Positions 1 to 9,336 are shown, numbered from the stretch's first letter. The stretch: DNA of 64,000 bases from Rhizobium sp. Q54 (GCA_945861265.1 CAMAUC010000001.1:62001-126000), one strand, 5' to 3'. Numbers and translations are program-made. The notes: generated by a model from the sequence alone, not told the origin.

Positions 1-113
1 GAGGCGCCGCAATCGACCAGCAAAGTCGCCTTCGCGGTCTCCAGCATGAAGCAGGTGTTGTAACGGCCGCCGGAGCCGAAGGCGTCGCCGCAGCCGACGA
101 TGGTGAGGTGCAT
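1..113 (-). CDS. MBL-fold metal-dependent hydrolase, N-terminal fragment
   Basis: This is the start of a minus-strand gene that runs off the left edge. The 37 visible residues begin MHLTIVGCGDAFGSGGRYNT and continue to LLVDCGA. That is the opening of the metallo-beta-lactamase fold seen in ribonuclease Z-like and related hydrolases, with a glycine-rich first loop and a strand ending in DCGA. A GAGGA sequence about ten bases upstream supports the start. The HxHxDH metal-binding motif lies outside the window, so the substrate class cannot be named. It is not in the ORF track because it is incomplete. Confidence 0.6.
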   Translation of the reverse strand, partial: MHLTIVGCGDAFGSGGRYNTCFMLETAKATLLVDCGA

Positions 114-151
114 TCTATGAAATTCCTCGGCTGTTGCGTCAACCTACGCTC

Positions 152-213
152 ATGCCCGCGAAGGCGGGCATCCAGTTTTTTAAGAAGAGACTGGACCCCC
201 GCCTGCGCGGGGG
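152..213. repeat. Palindromic intergenic repeat with two hairpins
   Basis: Two GC-rich hairpins, ATGCCCGC/GCGGGCAT and CCCCCGC/GCGGGGG, are linked by an inverted TCCAG...CTGGA pair. This 'cgaaggcgggcatccag ... ctggac-cccgcctgcgcggg' unit is familiar from many Bradyrhizobium and Rhodopseudomonas intergenic regions. It lies between the MBL gene start and the 3' end of the glutathione S-transferase gene and could act as a transcription barrier. Confidence 0.75.
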
Positions 214-246
214 TGAGCGGAATTTTGAATTCGGATCGACAACGCT

Positions 247-858
247 TCAAGCCTTGCTGCTCGGCCGCGCCGACACCGCGGCATGCCAGCGTTTCACATT
301 GGCAAGGTTGTCCGGCATGACCAGGCGCGCCGGCTTCATGAAGTCGACGGCGCACAAGGTCGTGATGTCGGCGACCGAATATTTGTCGCCGGCGATGAAT
401 TCGCGCGTGGCCAATTCCTTGTCGATGAGTTCGAGAAACCAGATCGCCTTCGGCCGCATCGCCTCGGCATAGGCCGGCACCTGCGGAATTTCGTACTCCT
501 TCATCGCCGGATGCAGATGGCGAAACACCGCCGCCACATTGGCGAAGAAATTGATCTCGCAGCGCCTGTTCCACATCTCGACCAGCGCGATTTCCTTGGC
601 GCCCTCGCCGAACAAAGCCGGCTGCGGTTGCAGCACCTCGAAATAGCGGCAGATCGCCATCGACTCGGTAATGACCGTGCCGTCGTCGAGGACCAGCGCC
701 GGCATGCGCTGGAACGGGTTGAGCGCGGTGTATTCCGGCGTGCGGTGCTGGAAGGTCGTCATGTCGACCTGCTCGGTCGGCACGGTGATGCCCTTCTCGG
801 CGAGGAAAATGCGGGTGCGGCGCGGATTGGGCGCGGTTCTGGTGTCGTACAGCTTCAT
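247..858 (-). CDS. Glutathione S-transferase family protein
   Basis: The 203-residue product has the usual length for a cytosolic bacterial glutathione S-transferase. The N-terminal thioredoxin-like half begins MKLYDTRTAPNPRRTRIFL. It carries the cis-proline segment FQRMPALVLDDGT and the glutathione-binding TESMAICRYFE near residues 60-75. The helical C-terminal half has the conserved REFIAGDKYSVADITTLCA segment with its N-capping aspartate. A GGAGG ribosome site lies eight bases upstream. It stands alone between repeats. Members conjugate or isomerise electrophiles in the cytoplasm; the substrate here cannot be told. Confidence 0.9.
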   Translation of the reverse strand: MKLYDTRTAPNPRRTRIFLAEKGITVPTEQVDMTTFQHRTPEYTALNPFQRMPALVLDDGTVITESMAICRYFEVLQPQPALFGEGAKEIALVEMWNRRCEINFFANVAAVFRHLHPAMKEYEIPQVPAYAEAMRPKAIWFLELIDKELATREFIAGDKYSVADITTLCAVDFMKPARLVMPDNLANVKRWHAAVSARPSSKA

Positions 859-939
859 AATTTCGCCTCCCCGGCCGTTTTAGATGCCAGCAACCGAACA
901 CAGTCCAAATTCCCTGTCAAAGAAGCCTTTTTTCCTGCC

Positions 940-984
940 GCATGATCTTTTCCGAAAACCGGTCCCCACTTTTCGGGATCATGC
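940..984. repeat. Rhizobiales palindromic repeat (GCATGATC...GATCATGC)
   Basis: The unit GCATGATCTTTTCCGAAAACC...TTTTCGGGATCATGC is an imperfect inverted repeat with arms GCATGATC and GATCATGC and an inner CCGAAAA/TTTTCGG pair. I recognise it as a very common intergenic repeat of Bradyrhizobium-like genomes. It lies between the divergent glutathione S-transferase and histidine kinase genes. Confidence 0.75.
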
Positions 985-1108
985 GGATGGTTAATAGGTG
1001 TTAACCGCGATGGAATACCGCCCTTCAGGGCCGGTCAACTTAAGCAAGGCCTTAAGGAATTTGCGCGACTTTGCCGGCTGGTTCCATGCGTAACGGCGTA
1101 TCCCTTTC

Positions 1109-2692
1109 ATGATCCCAGGCGAGCAACCCGACCTCTCCGCCCTGCCGCCGGAAACCTCGCCGGTGAAGCGGCGCCTGGCCGCGCAACATGTGCGCGACGC
1201 GCGCGACCGGCTGACCTCAAGCTCAGGCACCCGCCCGCATTTCGATTACGAACTGCTGCGGCAATACGCGCAGAACCGGCTGTCCGCGTCGCTGGTGATC
1301 CTGCTGCTGGTCGCCACCATCGGCTTCCTGTCGAGCCTGTGGACCGATGCGGTCGCGGCCGGCGCCTGGACCGCCTCGGTGCTGGTCATTCATGCCGTCA
1401 TCATCACCAAGTGCCGGCAGTTTCTCGCCCAGCCGATGTCGGCGATATCGGCCAAGGCGTGGCGTCTGCGCTTCATCCTGCTCGACCTGTTCTACGGCCT
1501 GGCCTGGATGTTCATCCTGATTCATCCGGTCGGCACCGACGAGAGCTCCAACACCTTCATGCTGTTCGTGATGCTGCTGGTCGTGGCGGTGTCGAGCATG
1601 TTGGCCTCGAGCCTGCCGATCGCCGCTTTCGCCGCGACCTTCCCGGTGACCGCGGCCATCGCGCTCGACTTCGCGCTGCAGGGCAACTTGCGCGCCTACA
1701 TCCTCGCCATCATGGCGGTGTCGGCGCAGGGCTATTTCGCCGTGCTCGCCTACCGGCTCTATTCGACGACTTTGGCGACGTTGGAAGCGCGCGCGGAAAA
1801 GGACGCGCTGATCGGCGAACTCGAACAGGCCAAGATGATTTCGGACGAGGCGCGCCAGCGCGCCGAGGCCGCCAATATTTCCAAGTCGCGCTTTCTGGCG
1901 CAGATGAGCCACGAACTGCGCACGCCGCTCAACGCCATTCTCGGTTTCTCCGAAGTGATGAAGACCGAAGTGTTCGGCGAACACCAGATCGCGGCCTACA
2001 AGGAATATTCCGGCGACATTCATACGTCCGGCGTGCATCTGCTCGGCCTGATCAACGAAATTCTCGACCTGTCGCGCATCGAGGCCGGCCGCTACGAACT
2101 CAACGAAGAGTCGGTGTCGCTGACCGGCATCGCCGAGGATTGCCATCACCTCTTGATGCTGCGCGCCACCAGCCGCGGCATCACCATGCACGAGGTCTAT
2201 GAGCAGGATCTGCCGCGGTTATGGGCGGACGAACGCGCCATCCGCCAGATCGCGCTCAATCTTTTGTCGAACTCGATCAAGTTCACGCCGCAGGGCGGCG
2301 AGATCTGGCTCAAAGTCGGCTGGACCGCGTCCGGCGGGCAATACATGAGCGTCAAGGACACCGGCGCCGGCATTCCGGAAGAGGAAATTCCGGTAGTGCT
2401 GGCCTCGTTCGGCCAGGGCTCGAACTCGATCAAGTCGGCCGAGCAAGGCGCGGGCTTAGGGTTGCCGATCGCCAAGAGCCTGGTCGATCTGCACGGCGGC
2501 ACCTTCACGTTGAAGTCGAAGCTGCGCATCGGCACCGAGGTCATCGTCACCTTCCCGCCGGAGCGCGTCGTCGCGGCGATGGCGCCGATGACCGAGCACG
2601 CGCCGCCGATCACGCCGCCGGGCGAACCGATCCTTTCCAGCGAGGAACGCCGCCGCCTCAGCCGCCGGCCGCTGTTCCGCGCTGGCACCTGA
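1109..2692 (+). CDS. Membrane-bound sensor histidine kinase
   Basis: The 527-residue product is a two-component sensor kinase. Residues ~57-215 form about six hydrophobic segments with short loops, so the sensor is membrane-embedded rather than periplasmic. A short coiled coil (~225-260) leads to the HisKA domain with SHELRTPLNAILGF, where His268 is the predicted phosphorylation site. The HATPase domain follows with its N box (NLLSNSIKFT), G1 box (VKDTGAGIP) and G2 box (GAGLGLPIAKSL). No receiver domain or neighbouring response regulator is seen, so it is an orphan kinase. It resembles the PleC/DivJ type of alphaproteobacterial kinases. No clear ribosome site supports the chosen ATG. Confidence 0.9.
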   Translation: MIPGEQPDLSALPPETSPVKRRLAAQHVRDARDRLTSSSGTRPHFDYELLRQYAQNRLSASLVILLLVATIGFLSSLWTDAVAAGAWTASVLVIHAVIITKCRQFLAQPMSAISAKAWRLRFILLDLFYGLAWMFILIHPVGTDESSNTFMLFVMLLVVAVSSMLASSLPIAAFAATFPVTAAIALDFALQGNLRAYILAIMAVSAQGYFAVLAYRLYSTTLATLEARAEKDALIGELEQAKMISDEARQRAEAANISKSRFLAQMSHELRTPLNAILGFSEVMKTEVFGEHQIAAYKEYSGDIHTSGVHLLGLINEILDLSRIEAGRYELNEESVSLTGIAEDCHHLLMLRATSRGITMHEVYEQDLPRLWADERAIRQIALNLLSNSIKFTPQGGEIWLKVGWTASGGQYMSVKDTGAGIPEEEIPVVLASFGQGSNSIKSAEQGAGLGLPIAKSLVDLHGGTFTLKSKLRIGTEVIVTFPPERVVAAMAPMTEHAPPITPPGEPILSSEERRRLSRRPLFRAGT

Positions 2693-2761
2693 AACTCCAC
2701 GATTGCGTTCGCCGCCGCGCGACCTATGTTCGGGCCTTGAATCGGCGTCGTTGAAACCGTC

Positions 2762-2956
2762 ATGATCCAGTCACCTTGCATCAATATCTGCTCGATCGAC
2801 GCCCGCACCAGTCTGTGCCTGGGCTGCGGCCGCACGATCGACGAGGTCGCCGGCTGGAGCACGTTGACGCCCGCGCGGCGCGCCGCGGTCATGGCCGAAC
2901 TGCCGGCGCGCATGAGCGCCGCCGGCCTCTCCCATCCTGCCAAAGCCGCGGAATGA
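2762..2956 (+). CDS. DUF1289 domain-containing small protein
   Basis: This 64-residue protein has the DUF1289 signature [29 protein letters not shown]. Four cysteines (C-x3-C and C-x2-C) suggest a bound metal ion, followed by the conserved E-x-x-x-W. The family is common in Proteobacteria and its role is unknown. The gene is followed four bases later by the aspartic protease gene, so the two are probably co-transcribed. Confidence 0.85.
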   Translation: MIQSPCINICSIDARTSLCLGCGRTIDEVAGWSTLTPARRAAVMAELPARMSAAGLSHPAKAAE

Positions 2957-2960
2957 CGCA

Positions 2961-3662
2961 ATGACCCGCCGCCTGACCTGGGTCTTCGTCCTCGGCGTCG
3001 CGCTGTCGCTGGCGGCGCTGATCGCCACCAACGACCAGGACGCCATCGCCACGCTTTTGCGCCACGACATCGGCTCGATCGCGATCAAGACCGTGCTGGC
3101 GGTGTGCGCCGGCGCTCTGGTGCTGGTCGTGTTCCGCGACAGATTGTCGAAAGCTTTCGAGGCGATGCTGTTCTGGGTGGTGATCGGCCTGTTGCTGGTT
3201 GTCGGCTACTCCTACCGTTTCGAGCTGCGCGACGCCGCCGACCGCGTCATCGCCGAACTCATTCCCGGGCATGTCGCCAGCCGCGGCCAGAACGCCGAAG
3301 TCGTGCGCGGCCACGGCGGCGACTTCGCGCTGATCGCGCATATCAATGGCGCGCGGGTGCCAATGGTGCTCGACACCGGCGCCAGCGCCGTGGTGCTGAC
3401 GCAAGCCGCCGCCAAGGCCGCCGGCCTGCCGATCGAGGTCCTGACCTATACGGTCAATGTCGACACCGCCAACGGACGCACCCATGCGGCGCCGGTGACA
3501 CTCGACCGCCTTGTCATCGGCGGCGTCATCGAACGCGCGGTGCCGGCCTTGGTGGCGCAGAGCGGGCAGCTCAAGACCAACCTCCTCGGCATGAGCTTCC
3601 TCAACCGGCTCGACAGCTGGGAAGTGCGCGGCGACAAATTGCGCATGCGGGGCAGCCCGTAA
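2961..3662 (+). CDS. Membrane-anchored retropepsin-like aspartic protease (TIGR02281 type)
   Basis: The 233-residue protein has three N-terminal membrane segments (about residues 5-22, 36-54 and 60-80). A C-terminal single-domain aspartic protease of clan AA follows. The catalytic motif is VPMVLDTGASAVVLT, near residue 137, and the flap-like region follows. The closing LLGMSFLNRL segment is typical of TIGR02281 proteins. Like retroviral proteases, such proteins must dimerise to form an active site. The protease domain should face the periplasm. Substrates are not known. It begins four bases after the DUF1289 stop. Confidence 0.85.
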   Translation: MTRRLTWVFVLGVALSLAALIATNDQDAIATLLRHDIGSIAIKTVLAVCAGALVLVVFRDRLSKAFEAMLFWVVIGLLLVVGYSYRFELRDAADRVIAELIPGHVASRGQNAEVVRGHGGDFALIAHINGARVPMVLDTGASAVVLTQAAAKAAGLPIEVLTYTVNVDTANGRTHAAPVTLDRLVIGGVIERAVPALVAQSGQLKTNLLGMSFLNRLDSWEVRGDKLRMRGSP

Positions 3663-3790
3663 CAATCGCGGCGCGCGATCGAAGGCTCTATCATCGACAT
3701 TGGCAAAATGGATTAACATCGGAACTTTGGCTTTATTAACCAAAGCAGCCGAAGGTTACCGCTCCATGGTTGCGGCCCAGGGCAAGACCA

Positions 3791-5929
3791 ATGCGATTGT
3801 CTTTTCTCAAGAACTCGGCATTTCCGTCCGTCTTGTCCCGGTTTAAGACACTGAAATTCTCGCTGCTGTTCGCCACCGGTTGCGTGGCGGCGATCCTAGT
3901 CGCCGAATTCACGCACGACGGCATCAGGACCTGGGAGCAGTTTCAGTATGCCAGGTCCTTGCGGTCGGCCGACCTCGCCGGCAATCACCTGGTCAGCGCC
4001 ATCTATTTCCTGCAGCGCGAGCAACCGCTAATCAACGGCGCATTCAAATCGCCTACATTTGTCGCCACCGATTCATTCCAGCGCGCCGATGACTTTCGCA
4101 AAACGGCTGACGATGAACTGGCCAACGGCCTGAATATCCTTTCCACCTTCAACTTTCCGAACAAAGATGCCGCTTTCGGCGAACTGCAAATCGCGCACCG
4201 GACCGCGAACGCAGTCCGCACCAAGGCACGTGCGATGATCGCCGCGCCATCGGCGCAACGCGAACCGGTCGTGCTCGCAGAGTTCAACACGGTCATGACC
4301 GCGCTGATCAAAGCCACGCAGAAATTATGGACGGCCGTGTCTTTTATCGAAGTTCAGAGCGACCCTATCCTGACCCGCTACTCCCTCATCAAGAACATCA
4401 GCTGGAGAATGCGCGAATTCGCCGGGGCCGAACGGGCGCTCATTACCGCGGCAATTATAACCAACGAAAATCTCTCGCCCGAAGACAATCAGGCGATCGA
4501 ACGCGGCCGCGCCAAGATTGAGATGGGTTTGCAACAGGTTTCGCAACTTGCTGCATTGGAAAAGGACGACTCGAAAATCAAAACGGCCATAGCGGAATCC
4601 GACCAAAACTATCATCATACTTTCCAGCCGCTCGTGGACCGCATGCGCAGGCTTGCCGACGACAAAAATGGCCTTCCGTTACCGTATACGCAATGGATCT
4701 CGCAAACCAACGGCTATATCGACTCTTTCCTCGGCATACTCGACGCGACGGCTAAAGCCGGCGAGTTGCACGCCGGACAGATGGAGTCAAAAGCGTTTCT
4801 CGATCTCATTCTCAGAGTCGCCGGCATCGCAATCGCGCTCGCCGTGACAGGGGCCTGTTTTCTCCTGATCGTCAAGCGGGTGACCGCGCCGCTGGCGCGG
4901 ATCAACGACGCTGTGCGTCAACTGGCGGCAGGCCGGCTCGATATCCCCGTTGCCGAGACAGAGCGTGGCGACGAAATCGGCGACGTCGCGCGGGCCATCG
5001 ATTCATTCAAATCCAACCTGATCCAGACCAAGGAGTTGACCGCCATTCGCGACGCCGAACGTGCCGCCAAGGAAAGCCGCGCGGCGGCGCTCGAAGCCCT
5101 CGCCAGCGCCTTCGAGCACAAGGTCGCCGGCGTCGCCGAATCTTTTGAGTCCTCGTCCACCGAACTGGAAGCGACCTCACGCTCGCTGTCTGTCAGCGCC
5201 GAACTGACCAATCAACAGTCGTACAGGGTCACCACAGCGGCCTGGCAGGCGTCGGAGAGCGCCCAGATCGTCGCGGCCGCGACCGGAGAACTGGCGCGTT
5301 CGGCGCTGAATATCGGCGAACAGGTGGCGATGTCCTCCCGCATCACCCGCAACGCGGTCGATTATTCGCGCCACACCGACACCACCATCACGGCGCTGAT
5401 TGCCGCCGCCGATCAGATCGGCGAGGTCGTCAAGCTGATCAGCAACGTCGCGCAGCAGACCAACCTTCTGGCGCTCAATGCCACCATCGAGGCGGCGCGC
5501 GCGGGCGAAGCCGGCCGCGGCTTCTCGGTGGTCGCCGCCGAGGTCAAGTTGCTCGCCGGGCAAACCGCGAAGGCAACGGATCAGATCAATTCGCAAATCG
5601 CGCAGATCCAGGGCGCCACCCGCGAAACCGTGGCCGCGATCCGCAACATGGATGCCGCCATTCTCGAAGTTGACACGATTTCCAAGGCTGTCGCGCAAGC
5701 CATCAGCCGGCAACAAGCCGCGACCCAGGAGATCGCCGACAAGATCGGCGAAGCCGCGGCCGGCACCGACGACGTGACGCAAAATATCGCGGAAGTGCAG
5801 CAGGCGGCGATGCAGACCGGCCACGTCGCCAACGAATTGCTTGCCTCGGCAACGGAGGTTGCGCGCAGTTCGTCACAGTTGCGGATCGAGGTCGAAGCCT
5901 TCCTGTCCGGCGTGCGCAACGCCGCCTAG
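3791..5929 (+). CDS. Methyl-accepting chemotaxis protein
   Basis: The chemoreceptor has a first membrane segment at residues ~15-38 (LLFATGCVAAILVAEF). A periplasmic helical sensor domain of roughly 300 residues follows, then a second membrane segment (AGIAIALAVTGACFLLIV) and a HAMP domain (PLARINDAVRQLAAGRLDI). The C-terminal signalling domain carries the conserved hairpin tip QQTNLLALNATIEAARAGEA. The ORF track starts at a TTG at 3770. I prefer the ATG at 3791, which has AGGG at a usable distance and gives a more normal N-terminus. The sensor domain is not recognised, so the ligand is unknown. There are no che genes nearby. The stop codon lies inside the next palindromic repeat. Confidence 0.92.
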   Translation: MRLSFLKNSAFPSVLSRFKTLKFSLLFATGCVAAILVAEFTHDGIRTWEQFQYARSLRSADLAGNHLVSAIYFLQREQPLINGAFKSPTFVATDSFQRADDFRKTADDELANGLNILSTFNFPNKDAAFGELQIAHRTANAVRTKARAMIAAPSAQREPVVLAEFNTVMTALIKATQKLWTAVSFIEVQSDPILTRYSLIKNISWRMREFAGAERALITAAIITNENLSPEDNQAIERGRAKIEMGLQQVSQLAALEKDDSKIKTAIAESDQNYHHTFQPLVDRMRRLADDKNGLPLPYTQWISQTNGYIDSFLGILDATAKAGELHAGQMESKAFLDLILRVAGIAIALAVTGACFLLIVKRVTAPLARINDAVRQLAAGRLDIPVAETERGDEIGDVARAIDSFKSNLIQTKELTAIRDAERAAKESRAAALEALASAFEHKVAGVAESFESSSTELEATSRSLSVSAELTNQQSYRVTTAAWQASESAQIVAAATGELARSALNIGEQVAMSSRITRNAVDYSRHTDTTITALIAAADQIGEVVKLISNVAQQTNLLALNATIEAARAGEAGRGFSVVAAEVKLLAGQTAKATDQINSQIAQIQGATRETVAAIRNMDAAILEVDTISKAVAQAISRQQAATQEIADKIGEAAAGTDDVTQNIAEVQQAAMQTGHVANELLASATEVARSSSQLRIEVEAFLSGVRNAA

Positions 5930-5969
5930 AGCCTTTCCGGCTTTGATGGAATCAAAGCCGAGGCTCTAG
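5926..5969. repeat. Long hairpin CTAGAGCC...GGCTCTAG after the chemoreceptor gene
   Basis: Outer arms CTAGAGCC and GGCTCTAG enclose inner arms GGCTTTGAT and ATCAAAGCC, giving a stem of about 17 pairs around a short loop. The first arm contains the stop codon of the chemoreceptor gene. This is another familiar Rhizobiales intergenic element. It may serve as a bidirectional terminator between the convergent genes, although no T-tract follows. Confidence 0.75.
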
Positions 5970-5983
5970 TCTTTTGCTCTGTC

Positions 5984-6027
5984 GCGTTTTCTTCACGCGA
6001 ACCGGTGCCCACTTCGCTCGAAAACGC
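5984..6027. repeat. Rhizobiales repeat GCGTTTTC...GAAAACGC
   Basis: Arms GCGTTTTC and GAAAACGC bracket TTCACGCGAACCGGTGCCCACTTCGCTC. The unit lies directly after the hairpin above and is often found beside it in Bradyrhizobium-type genomes. It ends 15 bases before the stop of the TauE/SafE gene. Confidence 0.7.
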
Positions 6028-6042
6028 TCTAGCGCGTCAACT

Positions 6043-6873
6043 TCAGATCAAGCTGAAGATAAAGCGCAGCGACACCAGCATCAGGAAAATGCCGAAGGCG
6101 ATTTCCAGCTGGCGCTTCGGCAGCCAATGGGCGAGGCGCACGCCATAGGTGGTCGCATAGCTCGACACCGGCGCCATCAGGACAAAGCCGATCACCGAGA
6201 TGAAGCCTAAGGAAAATGGCGGCAACTGCGCCATATGCGGCCAGCCGGCGATGACATAGCCGAGCGCGCCGACAATGGTGATCGGCACGCCGATGCCGGC
6301 GGAAGTCGCCACCGCGCGCTGCATCGGCTGGCCGTACATGGTCAGCATCAGGTTCGACACCGAGCCGCCGCTGACGCCGATCAGCGATGACACCAGGCCG
6401 AGGACGAAACCGTAGAACGACAGCAGGGCGCGGCCGGGCAATTTGTCGCTGAGATTCCAGCGGTCGCCAGCAAACAGCATCTTGGCGCTGATGAATGTGG
6501 TGAAAAAGACGAAGGCGATCTTGAACACGGCGCCCGGCGCGAAAGCGGCGGCGACGGCGCCGACGACGACGCCGGCGGTTGCCGGCACCAGCCAGGCGCG
6601 GATCACGCCGGGCACCGGCGCGCCCTTCTTCTTGTGATTGAGATACGAACTGACCGAGGTCGGCACGATGATGGCGAGCGAGGTGCCGATGCACAGCTGC
6701 ATGCGCACATCGTCGCTGACATGCAGGACGCCGAAAACCTCGTACAGCACCGGCACGATGATGCCGCCGCCGCCAATGCCGAACAGGCCGGCGAGAACGC
6801 CGGTGACCGCGCCGCCGGCCAGGATCAGCAGCACGAGCCAGACGATTTCGGAGATCGGATATCCCATAATCAT
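6043..6873 (-). CDS. TauE/SafE-family membrane transporter (putative sulfite/anion exporter)
   Basis: The product is a membrane protein of about 276 residues with some eight hydrophobic segments and the duplicated TauE/SafE architecture. The first repeat holds GVLAGLFGIGGGGIIVPVL and the second holds LVSSLIGVSGGSVSNLMLTM, the paired glycine-rich signature of the family. Members export sulfite, sulfoacetate or other small anions. The ORF track begins 18 codons upstream with an arginine-rich stretch. I place the start at the ATG of MIMGYPISEIV, immediately before the first membrane helix. No sulfur-metabolism gene is adjacent, so the substrate is open. Confidence 0.85.
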   Translation of the reverse strand: MIMGYPISEIVWLVLLILAGGAVTGVLAGLFGIGGGGIIVPVLYEVFGVLHVSDDVRMQLCIGTSLAIIVPTSVSSYLNHKKKGAPVPGVIRAWLVPATAGVVVGAVAAAFAPGAVFKIAFVFFTTFISAKMLFAGDRWNLSDKLPGRALLSFYGFVLGLVSSLIGVSGGSVSNLMLTMYGQPMQRAVATSAGIGVPITIVGALGYVIAGWPHMAQLPPFSLGFISVIGFVLMAPVSSYATTYGVRLAHWLPKRQLEIAFGIFLMLVSLRFIFSLI

Positions 6874-6945
6874 GCCCGCGGATGTGGAACAAATCGGGCG
6901 GGCTGTCCAGCATCGGCGCCGGCGCATCAGCCATGACCGGAGAGA

Positions 6946-7938
6946 CTAGTTGCCGGCCCTGATGACCTGCGAATAGTCCGCGGCCGCCGGCGCGTCCTGC
7001 GCCCGCCGGCTGATGGCGGCCTGTTGCAAGACCTGATCGAGAGGAATGTCGGTGCGAATGATGCCCAGCTCGTACAGATAACCCGGCAGATAGCCGGACA
7101 ACAGAATACGCCAGTCCAGCGGCACGCGACGATCGATGTGGCGCGCCAGTTCGAAGATCACCGTCGTGCAGTTGGAGGTCACGGTCTGATAGAACTGCGC
7201 GGTTCTGGCCAGATCGTTGGCGCGGCCGGCAAAGCCGAGAAACAGCGCCCGCGCCTGCGCGCCGGTCAATTTCAGCGGCAGCAAAGTCACGTCCTCGCGC
7301 CGTATATTGGTGCGCAGACGGACGATGTCCTTCTCCTCTGCGGCGATCATCACCAGTTCAAACTGCTTGAAGAAGCCGCCAACCTCGGAGAATTCCTCGC
7401 CGCGCTCGCGCCGGACTTCGGCCGAGAACACGACGTGACCGCCATCGGCGAAGCCGAAGCTGATAAGGGTGTGGGCGATGGCCGGACTGCCCCAGACCGA
7501 ACTCACCAGGTCGACCGATGTGAGCCGGTCGAGCGAATAGCGGCGCGTCTCCCAACGCGGCGTGAAATCCGTATCGCTTCGCCAGTCGAAATTCCGCACG
7601 TTGTGCAGGACGACATCCGCCCCGGCAATGTCGGCGGTCACGCCATGGGCGACGTCCGGGGCCCAGTCCCGATCGTTCGACGGTGCGATCGACATCCACC
7701 AAGCCACGCCGACGAGGCACGCGATCGCCAGCCCGCCCCAGCCGGCAATCCTCCGGCGCCGGCCGACGCCAATAAGGCCAATGGCCACAATCGCGATCGC
7801 GGCCATCCAGAACCAGCCATAAGGCGGCTTGACCTGGTACCAGACCGCCGCGAGCGCAAGCGCCGTCGCTGGCACCACCACCAGTATAAATGCAGCTCCG
7901 GTGGCGCCACCCGGCGGCCTTTTACCTCTCTCACTCAT
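6946..7938 (-). CDS. DUF4105 domain membrane protein
   Basis: The protein has about 330 residues from the preferred start MSERGKRPPGG. Three hydrophobic segments fill the first ~100 residues. A DUF4105 (Lnb-like N-terminal) domain follows, with VVLHNVRNFDWRSDTDF and the VTSNCTTVIFEL segment. That conserved NCTT cysteine is the predicted nucleophile of a papain-like fold. The domain is expected on the periplasmic side. The substrate is unknown. It is divergent from the DUF900 hydrolase, 209 bases apart, which suggests a shared regulatory region. The upstream 30 codons in the ORF track are arginine-rich and probably untranslated. Confidence 0.8.
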   Translation of the reverse strand: MSERGKRPPGGATGAAFILVVVPATALALAAVWYQVKPPYGWFWMAAIAIVAIGLIGVGRRRRIAGWGGLAIACLVGVAWWMSIAPSNDRDWAPDVAHGVTADIAGADVVLHNVRNFDWRSDTDFTPRWETRRYSLDRLTSVDLVSSVWGSPAIAHTLISFGFADGGHVVFSAEVRRERGEEFSEVGGFFKQFELVMIAAEEKDIVRLRTNIRREDVTLLPLKLTGAQARALFLGFAGRANDLARTAQFYQTVTSNCTTVIFELARHIDRRVPLDWRILLSGYLPGYLYELGIIRTDIPLDQVLQQAAISRRAQDAPAAADYSQVIRAGN

Positions 7939-8147
7939 ACTCTGCCATTCCTTGCGCCCGTATATCGATCGCCACTCTCGATTGCTGGGGCCACACCTGC
8001 CGGTCGGCGGTCGGCGAATATTATCCAAGCTTTCGGCGGCAGAAGTGGTAAGGCTTGTTCAGGCGGCCTCCGTCGATTCACATCGTCTCAATTTCGAGAG
8101 TCCGCACCTCCCCGTATGCACGACAATACCGGAACTTCATATCGATA

Positions 8148-9335
8148 ATGGTCAACGCCAACCGATCCATCGCCCCTAAAACCGCCGGCGAAATCGGTTT
8201 GACGCGGACCTGGAATTCGCGCTGGCCCTGGCTTCTGATCCTCGCCGTCTCGTCTGGCCTGGCCGGTTGCGCCCGTCCGGGGCCGAGCGTCCTCATTCCG
8301 ACCGAGGTGATAACGCCCGGCGCCAAACTCGTCACTGTCTATGTGGCGACGACCCGCGTACGTCAGCCGGACAGCGCCATTGTCTACACCACCGGCCGCG
8401 CCCCTACGCTGAACTATGCCGAGTTCACCATCGCCATTCCGCCGCGCCACAAGCCCGGTGTTATAGAATGGCCGGCCGGCACGCCCGATCCCGCGAGCGA
8501 TTTCGTCACCGTGCAACAGCGCATTCTGTCGCGCGCCGAATTCGCCCTTAAGGTATCGGCGCGCGCACCCGGTCGCGACGGACGCAAGGCCGGCGTCTTT
8601 ATCCATGGGTATAATGTCAATTTCCAGGAATCCGTTTTCCGCCTGGCGCAGATGGCATCGGACGCCGACATCGACGGCATTCCGATCCTGTTCGCCTGGC
8701 CCGCGGACGACAAGCTGGTGGGCTATGTCGGCGACAAGGAAGCCGCTACCTATTCGCGCGATGCGCTGGCGCAACTGCTGACGCAGTTGACGCGCGACCG
8801 CAAGCCCGGCGACGTGACACTCCTGGGGCACAGCATGGGCGCCTGGCTGACCGTCGAGGCCTTGCGCCAGTTGCGCATGACCGGCAGGAGCGCGACGATC
8901 GCCGGTCTCAAGGTGATCCTGGCTGCGCCGGATATCGATCTTGACGTATTCAGCGCCCAGACGCGCGTGATCGGCCCGCTCACACCGCCGATGACCGTTC
9001 TTGTATCGCGCGACGACAAGGCCCTCGCCCTTGCCGGCAGCGTTGCCGGCGATCGTATACGGCTGGGGGCGCTCGACGTCGACAATCCCGGCGTGCAGGA
9101 TGCCGCGCGCGCGGCGCACATCAGGATCATCGACATATCGAACCTGACATCGCCGGATCAGCTCAATCACGACGGCTATGTCACCTACGCCACGCTCTAT
9201 TCGCGGCTCGGCGGAATGGAGCGACGACACGCGGGCGGCGACTTCGGCCAGGCCGGCACCTTCATCTTTTCGTCGTTCGGCAGTGCGATTGCCAGTCCGT
9301 TCACGCTCATCGGCGGCGCGCTGGGCAATCAATAA
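8148..9335 (+). CDS. Alpha/beta hydrolase lipoprotein, DUF900 family
   Basis: The 395-residue product starts at the ATG of MVNANRSIAPK. It has a signal peptide ending in the lipobox SSGLAGC, so it is probably a lipoprotein. The hydrolase core carries VFIHGYNVNFQESVFRLAQM, the usual DUF900 signature, and the nucleophile elbow LLGHSMGAWLTVEAL. A later APDIDLDVF segment likely supplies the acid residue. DUF900 proteins are esterase-like and poorly characterised. Translation from the ORF-track start at 8055 would add 31 residues with no signal-peptide character. The gene converges on dusA. Confidence 0.85.
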   Translation: MVNANRSIAPKTAGEIGLTRTWNSRWPWLLILAVSSGLAGCARPGPSVLIPTEVITPGAKLVTVYVATTRVRQPDSAIVYTTGRAPTLNYAEFTIAIPPRHKPGVIEWPAGTPDPASDFVTVQQRILSRAEFALKVSARAPGRDGRKAGVFIHGYNVNFQESVFRLAQMASDADIDGIPILFAWPADDKLVGYVGDKEAATYSRDALAQLLTQLTRDRKPGDVTLLGHSMGAWLTVEALRQLRMTGRSATIAGLKVILAAPDIDLDVFSAQTRVIGPLTPPMTVLVSRDDKALALAGSVAGDRIRLGALDVDNPGVQDAARAAHIRIIDISNLTSPDQLNHDGYVTYATLYSRLGGMERRHAGGDFGQAGTFIFSSFGSAIASPFTLIGGALGNQ

Positions 9336-9336
9336 A

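Noticed and set aside
1223-2191. 322-codon minus-strand ORF opposite the histidine kinase
   Set aside because: Its product is low-complexity (His, Arg, Gln rich) and mirrors a clear kinase gene; a typical shadow ORF of GC-rich DNA.
6029-6934. Alternative-frame ORF over the TauE/SafE gene
   Set aside because: Arginine- and histidine-rich frame with no membrane helices; the other frame has the full family signature.
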